64,000 nucleotides of DNA. Origin: Staphylococcus sp. ACRSN (GTDB lineage Bacteria; Bacillota; Bacilli; Staphylococcales; Staphylococcaceae). Where the stretch lies: positions 163,375 to 227,374 of the forward strand of contig NZ_JAKRNS010000004.1 in NCBI RefSeq assembly GCF_022346615.1, in the 5' to 3' direction. This document shows positions 20,622 to 31,828 of the stretch, piece after piece. Numbering within the stretch: position 1 is the stretch's first letter; each line of letters begins with the position of its first letter. The translations under genes and the position numbers were made by a program. Under the pieces are notes generated by a model. The model was given only the letters and a program-made list of their open reading frames with translations, did not search any database and had not been told where the DNA came from.

Positions 20622-20894
20622 CTACATGAAATCATCTCTTCGTTCGTTGAAAGTAACTTCAATTTTTTGCAATCCTTCTTTCAACTGATTTAATTCTTGA
20701 ATATCAATAAATTCTGGGTCGTGATTATGTTTTACATAATATTGATTACCATTAATATTATCGACAATCTCACTATAATTAAAAAACATCAATACTTGTT
20801 CAGCTCTTATTTCAAAAGTAATACCTTGAAATATCTTATCCGTTCTCTTTTTTTCATTTTTAACATCTTCAATAATTCTGGTTACTTGTTCCAT
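20622..20894 (-). CDS. Hypothetical protein, 90 aa
   Basis: I do not recognise this small acidic protein. It begins MEQVTRIIEDVKNEKKRTDK and has no signal peptide or membrane helix. I chose the ATG at 20894, with AGGTGA five bases upstream, over a GTG 15 bases earlier. It stands alone between def and rpoY, on the opposite strand to both. Its conservation cannot be judged here. Confidence 0.7.
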   Translation of the reverse strand: MEQVTRIIEDVKNEKKRTDKIFQGITFEIRAEQVLMFFNYSEIVDNINGNQYYVKHNHDPEFIDIQELNQLKEGLQKIEVTFNERRDDFM

Positions 20895-21392
20895 TTCAAT
20901 CACCTTCACCTAATTTTCAAACTCATAATTCAAATTTTACTTTCCTTATTATATGTATATATACATTATTATCATAAATAAAAATGATGACCTACTCAAG
21001 TTTTTAGTAAATTAATTTAAAATTTTCAGAAAACTTTTCACCTTATTCATACGTCTAAGCCTTCATTTCGATTAAAATAAGCATTAGTCCTTAATAATAT
21101 TAGCAGAATACAAGACAAAACTGCTTTATTTATTCAACTACATCATGTAAAATGAGATATAACTGAAAATATAAATTTATTTGTATTTTTCAAAATGAAC
21201 GATAATTAAAATAATCCATAATCTTTTAGCAAAAATTGCATTTGATTCAACTTATGTTTAGTAAAGAAGCTATTTTTTTCTTAATATATTATCAATTTAA
21301 ATATATTAGTTTGCTATCGGTGACTAAATATGAGGGATTATTTACTATAAAACATTTAATTTAAGAAATAGAATCTTAGGAGGAACTATATA
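20895..21392. other. AT-rich divergent intergenic region upstream of rpoY
   Basis: About 500 bases, very AT-rich. It must hold the promoters of the 90-aa gene and of rpoY-rnjA. I find no gene, no stable hairpin and no recognisable riboswitch in it. Confidence 0.5.
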
Positions 21393-23494
<2,102 letters not shown>

Positions 23495-23529
23495 AATTCA
23501 AAAGTTAAGTACATGAGTGTCTAAACATA

Positions 23530-23573
23530 AATAAAGAGAGCTAATTCAAAATTTGAATTAGCTCTCTTTATTT
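23530..23573. terminator. Terminator of rpoY-rnjA
   Basis: A long perfect stem (about 23530-23550 with 23552-23572) encloses the AAAGAGAGCTAATTC sequence and ends in a T-rich run. Confidence 0.88.
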
Positions 23574-23635
23574 TAAACATCGATATAATATTCTTATATA
23601 GAAAATATAAAGTCTTTTTGCATTAAATTAATTGT

Positions 23636-23745
23636 GAAGTTTTTAGCGAGACGCCTAATTCTGAGAAAACAAATAGAGTAGATAATCATGGTTGAGACGA
23701 CTGTCTAGACTATCTAATAAAGCAATCCAACAATACGAAGTATAG
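23636..23745 (+). repeat. Dispersed ~100-bp imperfect-palindrome element, copy 2 (diverged)
   Basis: TTTTTAGCGAGACGC at the left and CTAATAAAGCAATCCAACAATAC at the right match the two ends of the copies at 49.8 and 50.0 kb; the centre is diverged. It lies between the convergent rnjA and ktrA genes, each of which has its own terminator beside it. Confidence 0.55.
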
Positions 23746-23750
23746 TAATA

Positions 23751-23796
23751 AAACAAACCCGTAAATGGATATAAAATCGCATTTACGGGTTTGTTT
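23751..23796. terminator. Terminator downstream of ktrA
   Basis: A 17-bp perfect stem (23751-23767 with 23780-23796) containing AACCCGTAAATG lies in the convergent gap between rnjA and ktrA. Confidence 0.78.
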
Positions 23797-23871
23797 CTAT
23801 GATTTATGTCCCTAACTTCGCTTTTGTTAGTTTAATCAACAACCACTTGACTATAGTAAGCAGTTATTATT

Positions 23872-24531
23872 TTATCGAACTACTTTCTTTTCAAATCTAC
23901 TTAAGTCATTATCATGACCAATCATAATTAAAATATCCCCTATTTCAACACTCAAATTAGGATCTGGAGATACTAATATTTCTCTACCTCTTTTAATAGC
24001 AATAATACTAATTCCAAACTGCGCACGTATATCTAACTGTACGATTGTTTGACCTGCCATTTTTTCACTTGCTTTAATCTCTACAATTGAATGCTCATCA
24101 GCAAGTTCTAGATAATCAAGTACACTTGCACTCGCAACATTATGGGCAATACGTCTTCCCATATCACGCTCAGGATGTACAACTGTATCTGCACCAATTT
24201 TATTTAAAATTTTAGCATGATAATCATTTTGTGCTTTTGCAGTTACTTTTTTCACACCTAATTCTTTTAAAATAAGTGTCGTCAACGTACTAGATTGTAT
24301 ATTTTCACCAATAGCAACAATAACGTGATCAAAATTTCTAATGCCGAGACTTTTCATTACTGCTTCATCCGTTGTATCAGCGACAACAGCATGTGTAGCA
24401 ATTTCACTATATTCATTCACACGTGCTTCATTCATATCAATCGCCATTACATCCATATCAAGTGCGTTAAGTTCTCTCACTATACTACCACCGAATCGGC
24501 CTAAGCCAATTACCACATATTCTTTATCCAT
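23872..24531 (-). CDS. ktrA: Potassium channel gating subunit KtrA (RCK protein)
   Basis: The cytoplasmic regulator of Ktr-type K+ channels. The N-terminal RCK domain binds nucleotides (GLGRFG at residues 9-14) and the C-terminal RCK_C domain (about residues 135-219, SIVEIKASEKMAGQTI) is the site where c-di-AMP binds in the S. aureus protein. At 219 aa it is full length. No membrane KtrB partner is encoded nearby, as is usual in staphylococci. It is monocistronic. Confidence 0.93.
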   Translation of the reverse strand: MDKEYVVIGLGRFGGSIVRELNALDMDVMAIDMNEARVNEYSEIATHAVVADTTDEAVMKSLGIRNFDHVIVAIGENIQSSTLTTLILKELGVKKVTAKAQNDYHAKILNKIGADTVVHPERDMGRRIAHNVASASVLDYLELADEHSIVEIKASEKMAGQTIVQLDIRAQFGISIIAIKRGREILVSPDPNLSVEIGDILIMIGHDNDLSRFEKKVVR

Positions 24532-24554
24532 ATGCGTCCTCCAATTTAAAAATC

Positions 24555-24595
24555 GAGGCCATAGGTATAATCAATTATAATCATACCTACACCTC
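24555..24595 (-). terminator. Terminator of cydAB
   Basis: On the minus strand GAGGTGTAGGTAT pairs imperfectly with ATACCTATGGCCTC, followed by TTTTT, directly after the cydB stop. Confidence 0.6.
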
Positions 24596-24610
24596 TTCAA
24601 TTAAAAACTG

Positions 24611-25627
24611 TTATTTCTTTCCTTCAACATACTGTTTGTCAAAAACAAATAATTTCATTATCAATATTAACGATGGTATTAGTAAAAGTAAAGCAAAAAT
24701 AAATGCAGTAATTAACGTAATTGCCATACTTGGATTCGTTACACCATGTTTAATATGAATATATGGCGTTAATATATACGGTAATTTGCTTGCACCATAA
24801 CCAAAGAATGCAAAGCCCATTTGCAACATCACAAAGATAAATGCAACACCGTGTGCTTTTTTAATATAAGTGAGTATCATAGCCCCTATAAAGAATAATA
24901 AGCTCAATAAGAACATCCACCAATAATTAACGACTGCATTCATAAAGTGTGTTTCATTTTGTACTCTCAATGATAAGAATACAAAAATTGATATTGCAAT
25001 CATTGGTGGTCCCCAGAATAAGAACCAATATCTTAATAATCGATAGGCTTCTGTGTCACGTGCTCTATCAGCATAGAATGTTAAAAATCCGGAAGAAATA
25101 TACAATACCGATATAACTGCTAAAAATACTACAGCCCACGCATAAGGACTTAATATTAATTCAACCCAGTTTAAATCAATAATACCACCATGCTCTTTTA
25201 TAAATCCACCTTCAGATATAGTTAACGTAGTAGCTAAAGCTGCAGGTATAAATAATCCTGCCAATCCATACATTGCTAACCATGGTAATTTAGTATCAGG
25301 ACCATAGTTTTCAAATGCATAGAAGCTACCTCTAATTGAAAGTAATATTACTGCAATCGAAGCAGGTAACAACAATACCGATCCAAAATATTTAGCTGTA
25401 TCAGGGAAAAAGCCTACCATACCAACAAAGAAAAATACGAAAAAGACATTCGTTACTTCCCATACTGGATTTAAATATCTCGCAATCAAGTGATTAATTT
25501 TTTTATCTTGCTTAGTTAGTTTTGCATGTAGTGTAAAGAAACCTGCCCCAAAATCAATAGAGGCAACAATAATATAGCAAAATAAGAAAAACCATAGAAC
25601 CGTAATTCCTATATAAGCATATATCAT
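24611..25627 (-). CDS. cydB: Cytochrome bd ubiquinol/menaquinol oxidase subunit II
   Basis: The 338-residue second subunit of the bd-type terminal oxidase, with eight or nine membrane helices and the N-terminal IVASIDFGAGFF signature of CydB. It starts on the last base of the cydA stop, so the two are coupled. Staphylococcal cydAB stands without cydCD, as here. Confidence 0.94.
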   Translation of the reverse strand: MIYAYIGITVLWFFLFCYIIVASIDFGAGFFTLHAKLTKQDKKINHLIARYLNPVWEVTNVFFVFFFVGMVGFFPDTAKYFGSVLLLPASIAVILLSIRGSFYAFENYGPDTKLPWLAMYGLAGLFIPAALATTLTISEGGFIKEHGGIIDLNWVELILSPYAWAVVFLAVISVLYISSGFLTFYADRARDTEAYRLLRYWFLFWGPPMIAISIFVFLSLRVQNETHFMNAVVNYWWMFLLSLLFFIGAMILTYIKKAHGVAFIFVMLQMGFAFFGYGASKLPYILTPYIHIKHGVTNPSMAITLITAFIFALLLLIPSLILIMKLFVFDKQYVEGKK

Positions 25628-26979
25628 TATACATCACCTCTCTCTTGCTTTAATCGCTCAACATCTTTATATGCCGGCTTATCTCTAAACATTCTTATCA
25701 ATACATAAGCAGAAGTTACGATAAGAACAATATATAATAACGCAAATAGTACAGTCACTAATGTGAGGCCACCTGCTTGTGTTGCTGCATCAGCAACTTT
25801 TAAATATCCTCTAACCATCCATGGCTGACGCCCTTGTTCAGTTAGGAACCAACCAAATTCTATTGCCAATAATGCTGCTGGTCCAGTAAGTAAAGCGCCG
25901 TATAACATTGGTTTCGAATGCGTAAATCTTTTGAACTTTTTAAAGACTAATGTCATAACATAAGCACCCGAAACGACTAAACAAAACACACCCATAAACA
26001 CCATTAAGTCAAAATAGTAATGCACTATCATTGGTGGTCTTAATTCCTTAGGAAAATCATCTAACCCTTTAACTTTAGTATTTATATTGTTATCTGCTAA
26101 GAAACTTAACACTCCTGGAATCTTAACCGCACCTGAAACTTCTTGAGTCTTTTCATCTAGCGAACCAAATAATACTAAATCAGCTTTAGACGACGTATCA
26201 AAATGCCATTCATAAGCTGCTAGTTTTTCAGGCTGTTCTTTATGAAGAAACTTCGCTGACATATCTCCAGCTAACATCGAACCTAATGTAAATATTATAC
26301 CCAATATCATTGTTAGTTTTAATGCTTTTTTATGATATTCTGTATCTTTTGCAAACTTATTCTTCAATAATTTAAATGCTGCTATAGCTGCCAATACAAA
26401 TGCCATTGTCATCAATGCCGTAGCAACAACATGGAATGAGCGTATTAAAAATGAGTCATTAAACATAGCTACCCATGGTTCTACATTAATCATTTTGCCA
26501 TTTTTCATTTCAAATCCTGCAGGTGTATTCATAAATGAGTTAACTGCAGTTATAAAGAACGCTGAAAATGAACCACCTAAAATTACAGGTAAACTTATTA
26601 AAAAATGAGTCCATTTATTTTTAAATCTATCCCATGTATATAAATAAATACTTAAGAAAATCGCTTCAAAGAAGAAAGCAAAAGTTTCCATAAATAGTGG
26701 CAATGCTATAACGTGTCCGCCCATTTGCATAAATGTTGGCCATAATAACGATAGCTGTAAACCAATAATTGTACCCGTTACAACACCAACAGCTACTGTT
26801 ATCGTATAACCTTTCGACCAACGTTTTGCTAATGTTATATATTTAGGATCATTGTTCCTAATACCTAAAAATTCAGCAACTGCAAACATAAGCGGCATTC
26901 CCACACCAATTGTTGCAAATATTATGTGTACTGCAAGTGTCATCGCAGTCAAAAATCTAGCTAATTCAACTGAATCCAT
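25627..26979 (-). CDS. cydA: Cytochrome bd oxidase subunit I
   Basis: Subunit I carries the haems and the quinol site of this high-affinity oxidase. The N-terminal helix has the conserved histidine (H18, in AVHIIFATIG) and the GRQPW motif appears in the C-terminal half (EQGRQPWMVRGYLK). At 450 aa it is a short-Q-loop form. AAAAAGGTGA lies upstream. A perfect Rex-type operator sits 22 to 39 bases before the start, predicting induction when NADH builds up, for example at low oxygen. Confidence 0.96.
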   Translation of the reverse strand: MDSVELARFLTAMTLAVHIIFATIGVGMPLMFAVAEFLGIRNNDPKYITLAKRWSKGYTITVAVGVVTGTIIGLQLSLLWPTFMQMGGHVIALPLFMETFAFFFEAIFLSIYLYTWDRFKNKWTHFLISLPVILGGSFSAFFITAVNSFMNTPAGFEMKNGKMINVEPWVAMFNDSFLIRSFHVVATALMTMAFVLAAIAAFKLLKNKFAKDTEYHKKALKLTMILGIIFTLGSMLAGDMSAKFLHKEQPEKLAAYEWHFDTSSKADLVLFGSLDEKTQEVSGAVKIPGVLSFLADNNINTKVKGLDDFPKELRPPMIVHYYFDLMVFMGVFCLVVSGAYVMTLVFKKFKRFTHSKPMLYGALLTGPAALLAIEFGWFLTEQGRQPWMVRGYLKVADAATQAGGLTLVTVLFALLYIVLIVTSAYVLIRMFRDKPAYKDVERLKQERGDV

Positions 26980-27000
26980 ATTATCACCTTTTTATTTTAT

Positions 27001-27018
27001 TTGTGACAAAAATCACAA
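27001..27018. promoter_or_regulatory. Rex-type operator in the cydAB leader
   Basis: TTGTGACAAAAATCACAA is a perfect match to the Rex consensus TTGTGA-W6-TCACAA apart from the C in the spacer. It lies just downstream of a TATAAT -10 element (complement of 27028-27033), so bound repressor would cover the start of transcription. Confidence 0.8.
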
Positions 27019-27027
27019 CTTCCATCC

Positions 27028-27033
27028 ATTATA
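27028..27033 (-). promoter_or_regulatory. Predicted -10 element of cydAB
   Basis: A perfect TATAAT on the minus strand, 49 bases before cydA. The -35 at 17 bases (TTTCAA) is weak, which would fit an activated or tightly regulated promoter. Confidence 0.5.
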
Positions 27034-27177
27034 AACCCGTTATATATTTTTTGAAATTATTTATTACTATAATTAAGTGACAAATTGATGACTATAAACA
27101 TATAAATTACATACTTGATAATTATAATAAAGTCTCTTACTATTAATATAAGTGAATTCTAGAAAGGATGTCTTCAA

Positions 27178-27411
27178 ATGAAAAGCGTCACAATTTATAC
27201 ACAAAATGACTGTCCTCCATGTACTTTTATCAAAAGCTATCTGACTGACAAAGGTGTAAATTTCGAAGAAAAAAATGTTGCGCATGCACAATATAGAAAT
27301 GAAATGATGGAATACGATGCATTTGCGACACCTTTTATATTGTTAGATAATGAACCGATGTACCAAATAGATATGGAAAAAATAAATCGCACATTAAATA
27401 TTGATGCGTAA
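27178..27411 (+). CDS. Glutaredoxin/NrdH-like thioredoxin-fold protein
   Basis: A 77-residue thioredoxin-fold protein with the redox motif CPPC at residues 12-15 and the cis-proline loop ATPF. It most resembles the small glutaredoxin-like proteins of Firmicutes and could act as a disulphide reductant; its partner reductase is not evident. AAAGGATG precedes the ATG. It is divergent from cydA, sharing a 198-base gap. Confidence 0.85.
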   Translation: MKSVTIYTQNDCPPCTFIKSYLTDKGVNFEEKNVAHAQYRNEMMEYDAFATPFILLDNEPMYQIDMEKINRTLNIDA

Positions 27412-27540
27412 ACAAAAGGTAATTGATCATAATTAATTACTTAATTCATGTCTACCCATTTTAAGGAAAACTAATTTACTATTATGTGATTTTGGTTAAT
27501 ACACATTGGTGAGGATAGTATAGGACAGAATAAAAAATAA

Positions 27541-27585
27541 AAGATCCAAATGAAAATTCCGATAATTTTCATTTGGATCTTTTAT
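27541..27585. terminator. Terminator after the glutaredoxin-like gene
   Basis: An 18-bp perfect stem (27541-27558 with 27564-27581) is followed by TTTATTCC on the plus strand and preceded by an A run. Confidence 0.82.
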
Positions 27586-27610
27586 TCCTATGACTAATTA
27601 AATACTTTAA

Positions 27611-27646
27611 AATAAAAAGGATAAGCTAAATTTAAGCTTATCCTTT
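27611..27646 (-). terminator. Terminator of ptsHI
   Basis: A 12-bp perfect stem (27616-27627 with 27635-27646) is followed on the minus strand by a short T run, about 57 bases after the ptsI stop. Confidence 0.72.
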
Positions 27647-27702
27647 CCCCTATTCAAAACTTTCTACAAACGATTATTAGAAGTAGTACACCTACCTAAT
27701 AA

Positions 27703-29418
27703 TTATTTTGCATATTGATTAACTAATGTTATTACTTCATCAGTTGTAGCACAATTAATCGCTCTATTAGCTAACTCTTCCATTTCATTTTGACTAAGTC
27801 CCTTAATTTGACGACGTGCTTTAAGTACTGATGTCGCACTCATAGAAAATTCGTCTAAACCTAAACCTAGTAATAATGGAATTGCTACTTCATCGCCTGC
27901 CATTTCGCCACACATACCAGTCCATTTACCTTCTTTATGAGAAGCTTCGATAACTTGTTTAACTAATCGTAAAATTGAAGGATTATATGGTTGATACAAG
28001 TATGAAACGCGCTCTGACATTCTATCAGCAGCCATTGTATATTGAATTAAATCGTTCGTACCAATACTAAAGAAGTCTACCTCTTTAGCAAACACATCGG
28101 CTAATGCTGCAGTTGAAGGAATTTCTACCATGATACCTAATTCAATATCATCTGAAACTTCAACACCTTCTTGTGTTAAATTGTCTTTTTCTTCAAGAAG
28201 TAAAGCTTTTGCATCACGGAATTCTTGAATTGTTGCAACCATTGGGAACATGATATTCAATTTTCCAAATGCTGAAGCACGTAGTAACGCACGTAATTGT
28301 GGTCTGAAAATATCAGGTTGATCTAAGCATAATCGAATAGCACGATAACCTAAAAATGGATTCATTTCTTCAGGTAAATTTAGATAAGGTAACTCTTTGT
28401 CGCCACCAATATCTAGTGTACGAACAACAACACGCTTATCTTTCATTGTTTCTAATACTTTCTTGTAAGCTTCAAATTGTTCGTCTTCTGAAGGCATTTC
28501 ATCTCTTCCCATATATAGGAATTCTGTACGATACAAGCCAATACCTTCGGCACCATTTTCAATAACACCTGTTAAATCATCTGGTGTACCAATGTTGGCA
28601 GCTAACTCAGCATGCTTACCATCAATAGTAGTTGTTTCTTCGTCACGTAATTTTTGTAATTCTTTTTTATCGTCGAAGAAACGTTCACGTTTATTTTGAT
28701 AAGCTATCACTTCGTCTTCAGTTGGATCTATTATTACTTCCCCAGTTAAACCATCAACGATAATCATATCACCTTGTTTAACTTCTTGAGTAATTGATTT
28801 TGTACCAACAATCGCTGGTATTTCTAAAGAACGACTCATTATAGCAGAATGAGAAGTTCTACCGCCAATATTAGTTACAAAACCTTGAACAAACTCTTTA
28901 TTTAATTGTGCTGTGTCAGATGGTGTTAAATCATTCCCGATTATGACAACGCTTTCATCAATCATACTAGGATTTGGTAATTCAACTCCCAATATATGAG
29001 CTAGTACACGCTTTGAAACATCACGAATATCAGCAGCACGTTCTTTCATATATTCATTGTCCATTGATTCAAATATAGTAATAAATTGCCCTGTAACATC
29101 AGTTAGAGCAGTTGGTGCGTTAACTTGTTCATTTTTAATCTTATCTTCAATCGGTTGAATTAATTCAGGATCATCTAAAACTAAGAGATGTGCATCGAAA
29201 ATAGCTGCTTTATCAGCACCTAAATTTTCTTCAGCGTTATTTCTAATCTTTGTTAATTCAACTTTAGATGTATCGATAGCATGTTTAAACTTTTCAATTT
29301 CAGAATCAACATCTGTTACCTTTTCATTATTAAATGAAAGGTCAGGTTCAACTAATAAATATGCCTTGGCAATTGCTACACCATCAGATGCAGCAATACC
29401 ATTTATATGTTGTGACAT
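27703..29418 (-). CDS. ptsI: Phosphoenolpyruvate-protein phosphotransferase (PTS enzyme I)
   Basis: Enzyme I takes phosphate from PEP and passes it to HPr, starting every PTS sugar uptake. The phosphorylated histidine lies in [12 protein letters not shown] near residue 190, and the PEP-binding barrel shows [12 protein letters not shown] and GTNDLIQYT. At 571 aa it is full length. It starts one base after the ptsH stop and is followed by a terminator. Confidence 0.98.
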   Translation of the reverse strand: MSQHINGIAASDGVAIAKAYLLVEPDLSFNNEKVTDVDSEIEKFKHAIDTSKVELTKIRNNAEENLGADKAAIFDAHLLVLDDPELIQPIEDKIKNEQVNAPTALTDVTGQFITIFESMDNEYMKERAADIRDVSKRVLAHILGVELPNPSMIDESVVIIGNDLTPSDTAQLNKEFVQGFVTNIGGRTSHSAIMSRSLEIPAIVGTKSITQEVKQGDMIIVDGLTGEVIIDPTEDEVIAYQNKRERFFDDKKELQKLRDEETTTIDGKHAELAANIGTPDDLTGVIENGAEGIGLYRTEFLYMGRDEMPSEDEQFEAYKKVLETMKDKRVVVRTLDIGGDKELPYLNLPEEMNPFLGYRAIRLCLDQPDIFRPQLRALLRASAFGKLNIMFPMVATIQEFRDAKALLLEEKDNLTQEGVEVSDDIELGIMVEIPSTAALADVFAKEVDFFSIGTNDLIQYTMAADRMSERVSYLYQPYNPSILRLVKQVIEASHKEGKWTGMCGEMAGDEVAIPLLLGLGLDEFSMSATSVLKARRQIKGLSQNEMEELANRAINCATTDEVITLVNQYAK

Positions 29419-29419
29419 A

Positions 29420-29686
29420 TTAAGCAGTTAAACCTTCTTTAGATAAGATGTCTGTGATTGCTTCAATTGCATCAGTTTCATCACTACCATCGGCATAGAT
29501 TGTAATTTCTGCATCTTTACCTACACCTAAACTCATAACACCCATGATTGATTTCAAGTTAACTTTTTTACCATTATATTCTAATTGAATATCTGAATCG
29601 AATTTTGAGGCAGTTTGAACAAGCATAGTCGCTGGACGAGCGTGAATACCTGTTTCGTCAATAATTACATATGATTTTTGTTCCAT
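29420..29686 (-). CDS. ptsH: Phosphocarrier protein HPr
   Basis: HPr relays phosphate from enzyme I to the sugar-specific EIIA proteins and, in Firmicutes, is the co-effector of CcpA when phosphorylated at Ser46. Both sites are present: His15 in GIHARPAT and Ser46 in NLKSIMGVM. At 88 aa it has the usual length. It is the first gene of ptsHI, with GGAGAAA upstream. Confidence 0.98.
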   Translation of the reverse strand: MEQKSYVIIDETGIHARPATMLVQTASKFDSDIQLEYNGKKVNLKSIMGVMSLGVGKDAEITIYADGSDETDAIEAITDILSKEGLTA

Positions 29687-29850
29687 AATATGATTTCTCC
29701 TTCGTATAGTTAGAATCGTTAGTTTATTATAAAACCTAGCATAGTTTTATATAATAACATTACCAAATTATATATATAAATTCAATTCGTTATTACCCTG
29801 TTATGACAATAATCATCAATATTTGTAGATTTTATGAAAACGCTCACGAT

Positions 29851-30393
29851 TTATAGTAATTCTTTAATGACTTTTTCACACTTTTCAATGTGTTCATCGC
29901 CAATTTTTTTCATAAAATAATAACTTACTGATGCAGATATTGCTTGGCCTAAAATTGGGAACCATTTAGTTTGTTTTGCAACTACACGTTTAGCAACATC
30001 TCTAATCACAACTTTTAATATTGCATCAGAAATTTTCTTACCAATAAATTGGCTACCTTGTATGGCAGCTAATGTATAGATTCGCTCTTTCACATTATCT
30101 CCCATATTACTAACTTGCTTATGATCCAGACCATAGATTTTATTTACATCTTCAATTATATCTTTCATTAATTTGATATCCACACCAAAATCAAGACCTG
30201 GAATTGGTATGACACTGACACTTGAAGACAATAATGATTTCTTCTTAACTAACGTTTGTGCGCGTTCTCGTCTTTCATCCAATTCAAATAAATTAACAGG
30301 TAATTGATGTTTTTCTTTAATATCTTCAATATTTAAGACTTTATTCCCTACTTCTTTTGTAAATTTATTAGTAAATTTATTTTTTAAGCCCAT
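29851..30393 (-). CDS. DUF697-like / putative membrane-associated protein
   Basis: A 180-residue protein. The central VSVIPIPGLDFGVDIKLMKD stretch resembles DUF697-type proteins, which have a hydrophobic pair followed by a conserved IPG motif. Two weakly hydrophobic segments (about residues 55-75 and 140-165) may contact the membrane. I chose the ATG at 30393, with GGAGAG upstream, over one 30 bases earlier. Function unknown. It lies between ptsH and the methyltransferase gene on the same strand. Confidence 0.75.
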   Translation of the reverse strand: MGLKNKFTNKFTKEVGNKVLNIEDIKEKHQLPVNLFELDERRERAQTLVKKKSLLSSSVSVIPIPGLDFGVDIKLMKDIIEDVNKIYGLDHKQVSNMGDNVKERIYTLAAIQGSQFIGKKISDAILKVVIRDVAKRVVAKQTKWFPILGQAISASVSYYFMKKIGDEHIEKCEKVIKELL

Positions 30394-30451
30394 CTTATAC
30401 TCTCCTTTATAAAAAATGACCATATAAAATTTATACCCAAATTTACGAAAT

Positions 30452-31621
30452 TTATAGTATTTTTACAAAAATTGCTTTTAAATATTTTGATGGTTTGTAA
30501 TGTGCATGCGTCTTAAAATCTTTAGGCAAGCCCATTACATCTTGTAATTCATATGGAACACCTTCATTTTCCAATGTTTCTTTTACAACTTTTTTAAAAG
30601 CTTTTAGTGTAAAGGTACTATTATTCGTACATAGTAACATTGTTCCATTAGGTCCCAGAATATCTAATGCACCAATAATCAATTTATCATAGTCTTTTAA
30701 TACAGAAAAAGTTTTCTTCTTGTTTCTAGCAAAACTCGGAGGATCTATAACAATTGTATCGTAAAACAAATCATGTCTTTTAGCGTAATTATAAAAATCA
30801 AAAGTATCCATTACATAAATATATTGTGACTTAGGATCGATTCCATTTAGCCCAAAGTTTTCTTCGGTTAATGATCTTGAACGATTCGCTAAATCAACAC
30901 TTGTTGTATCTTTAGCAACTTCAGCTGAAACAACTGAAAATGCACCTGTATAACTAAATACATTTAATAAGTTACGATTACTAGCATAATGCTCTTTTAA
31001 TTTTTTTCTTACTTCTTTTTGATCTAAAAATATCCCTGTCATTGGACCATCATCTAGATGCACATTATAAAAAGTAAAGTTTTCTTCTATAACTATTGGA
31101 AATTCAGGTGCTTCACCATGTACAAAACCACCTGTAATTTCTGCATCTTTAAATCTCATTTTTTCAAAAATTGACGTAAATTCAAAAATATTTTTTATTG
31201 CTTCTAATATTTGGTATCTAAATTTATAGATGCCTTTTGAGTACCATTGGATTAATAGATGCCCATTATAATTATCAATAGTTAAGCCCCCAATGCCATC
31301 ACCTTCACCATTAAATAATCTAAATGCATTAGTACCATCAATGTTATAAAAGTATGCTCTATCTTCATTGGCTGATTTAAATAATCGTTCGAAAAACACC
31401 GTGTTTACCGTTTCATTTTGGTCATAACTTAATACCCAACCAAGACCTTTATGTTGTCTACCTACATAAGCTGTAGCAATATAAACACCATTATCATTTA
31501 CGATATAAAATAAATCTCCTTCTTTTAAATGATCTTGGTCATATATATCATCCGCTTCAACTAACGGATATTGATTTAAATACTTTGTTTCTTTACCTTT
31601 ATTTAATGTGGCAGTTTTCAT
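30452..31621 (-). CDS. Class I rRNA methyltransferase, RlmI/RlmK-like with PUA domain
   Basis: A 389-residue SAM-dependent methyltransferase with the arrangement of the RlmI family: an N-terminal PUA-like RNA-binding domain (about residues 1-75), a linker domain, and a Rossmann-fold catalytic domain (about residues 190-389) with the SAM motif NVFSYTGAFSV and the catalytic DPPSFAR motif. Family members methylate cytosines of 23S rRNA, but the exact target here is not readable. It is a single gene. Confidence 0.88.
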   Translation of the reverse strand: MKTATLNKGKETKYLNQYPLVEADDIYDQDHLKEGDLFYIVNDNGVYIATAYVGRQHKGLGWVLSYDQNETVNTVFFERLFKSANEDRAYFYNIDGTNAFRLFNGEGDGIGGLTIDNYNGHLLIQWYSKGIYKFRYQILEAIKNIFEFTSIFEKMRFKDAEITGGFVHGEAPEFPIVIEENFTFYNVHLDDGPMTGIFLDQKEVRKKLKEHYASNRNLLNVFSYTGAFSVVSAEVAKDTTSVDLANRSRSLTEENFGLNGIDPKSQYIYVMDTFDFYNYAKRHDLFYDTIVIDPPSFARNKKKTFSVLKDYDKLIIGALDILGPNGTMLLCTNNSTFTLKAFKKVVKETLENEGVPYELQDVMGLPKDFKTHAHYKPSKYLKAIFVKIL

Positions 31622-31770
31622 AATATTATGACAGCCTTTCTACTTTTAAGTAAGATTTTAATTTGCTTATCTATTTTATCATTTCATATGCTTAGTTACA
31701 TTAAAAATTTAATTATAGTTCCTATTACCCTTATATTTTAATTATCAATAATCATCTGTAAAGTTAAAAT

Positions 31771-31808
31771 AAAAAATCTACCTTCCTAGAAAACTAGAAA
31801 GGTAGATT
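31771..31808 (-). terminator. Terminator of auxA
   Basis: A 15-base stem with one mismatch (31775-31789 with 31794-31808) and a four-base loop is followed on the minus strand by a T run (complement of 31771-31776). It separates auxA from the methyltransferase gene. Confidence 0.85.
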
Positions 31809-31828
31809 ACGCCTTCATAAACTATACA

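Noticed and set aside
29834..29848. cre-like site upstream of ptsH
   Set aside because: ATGAAAACGCTCACG matches only 13 of 15 positions with mismatches in the right half, and it lies about 150 bases upstream of ptsH beside the end of another gene; too weak to annotate.
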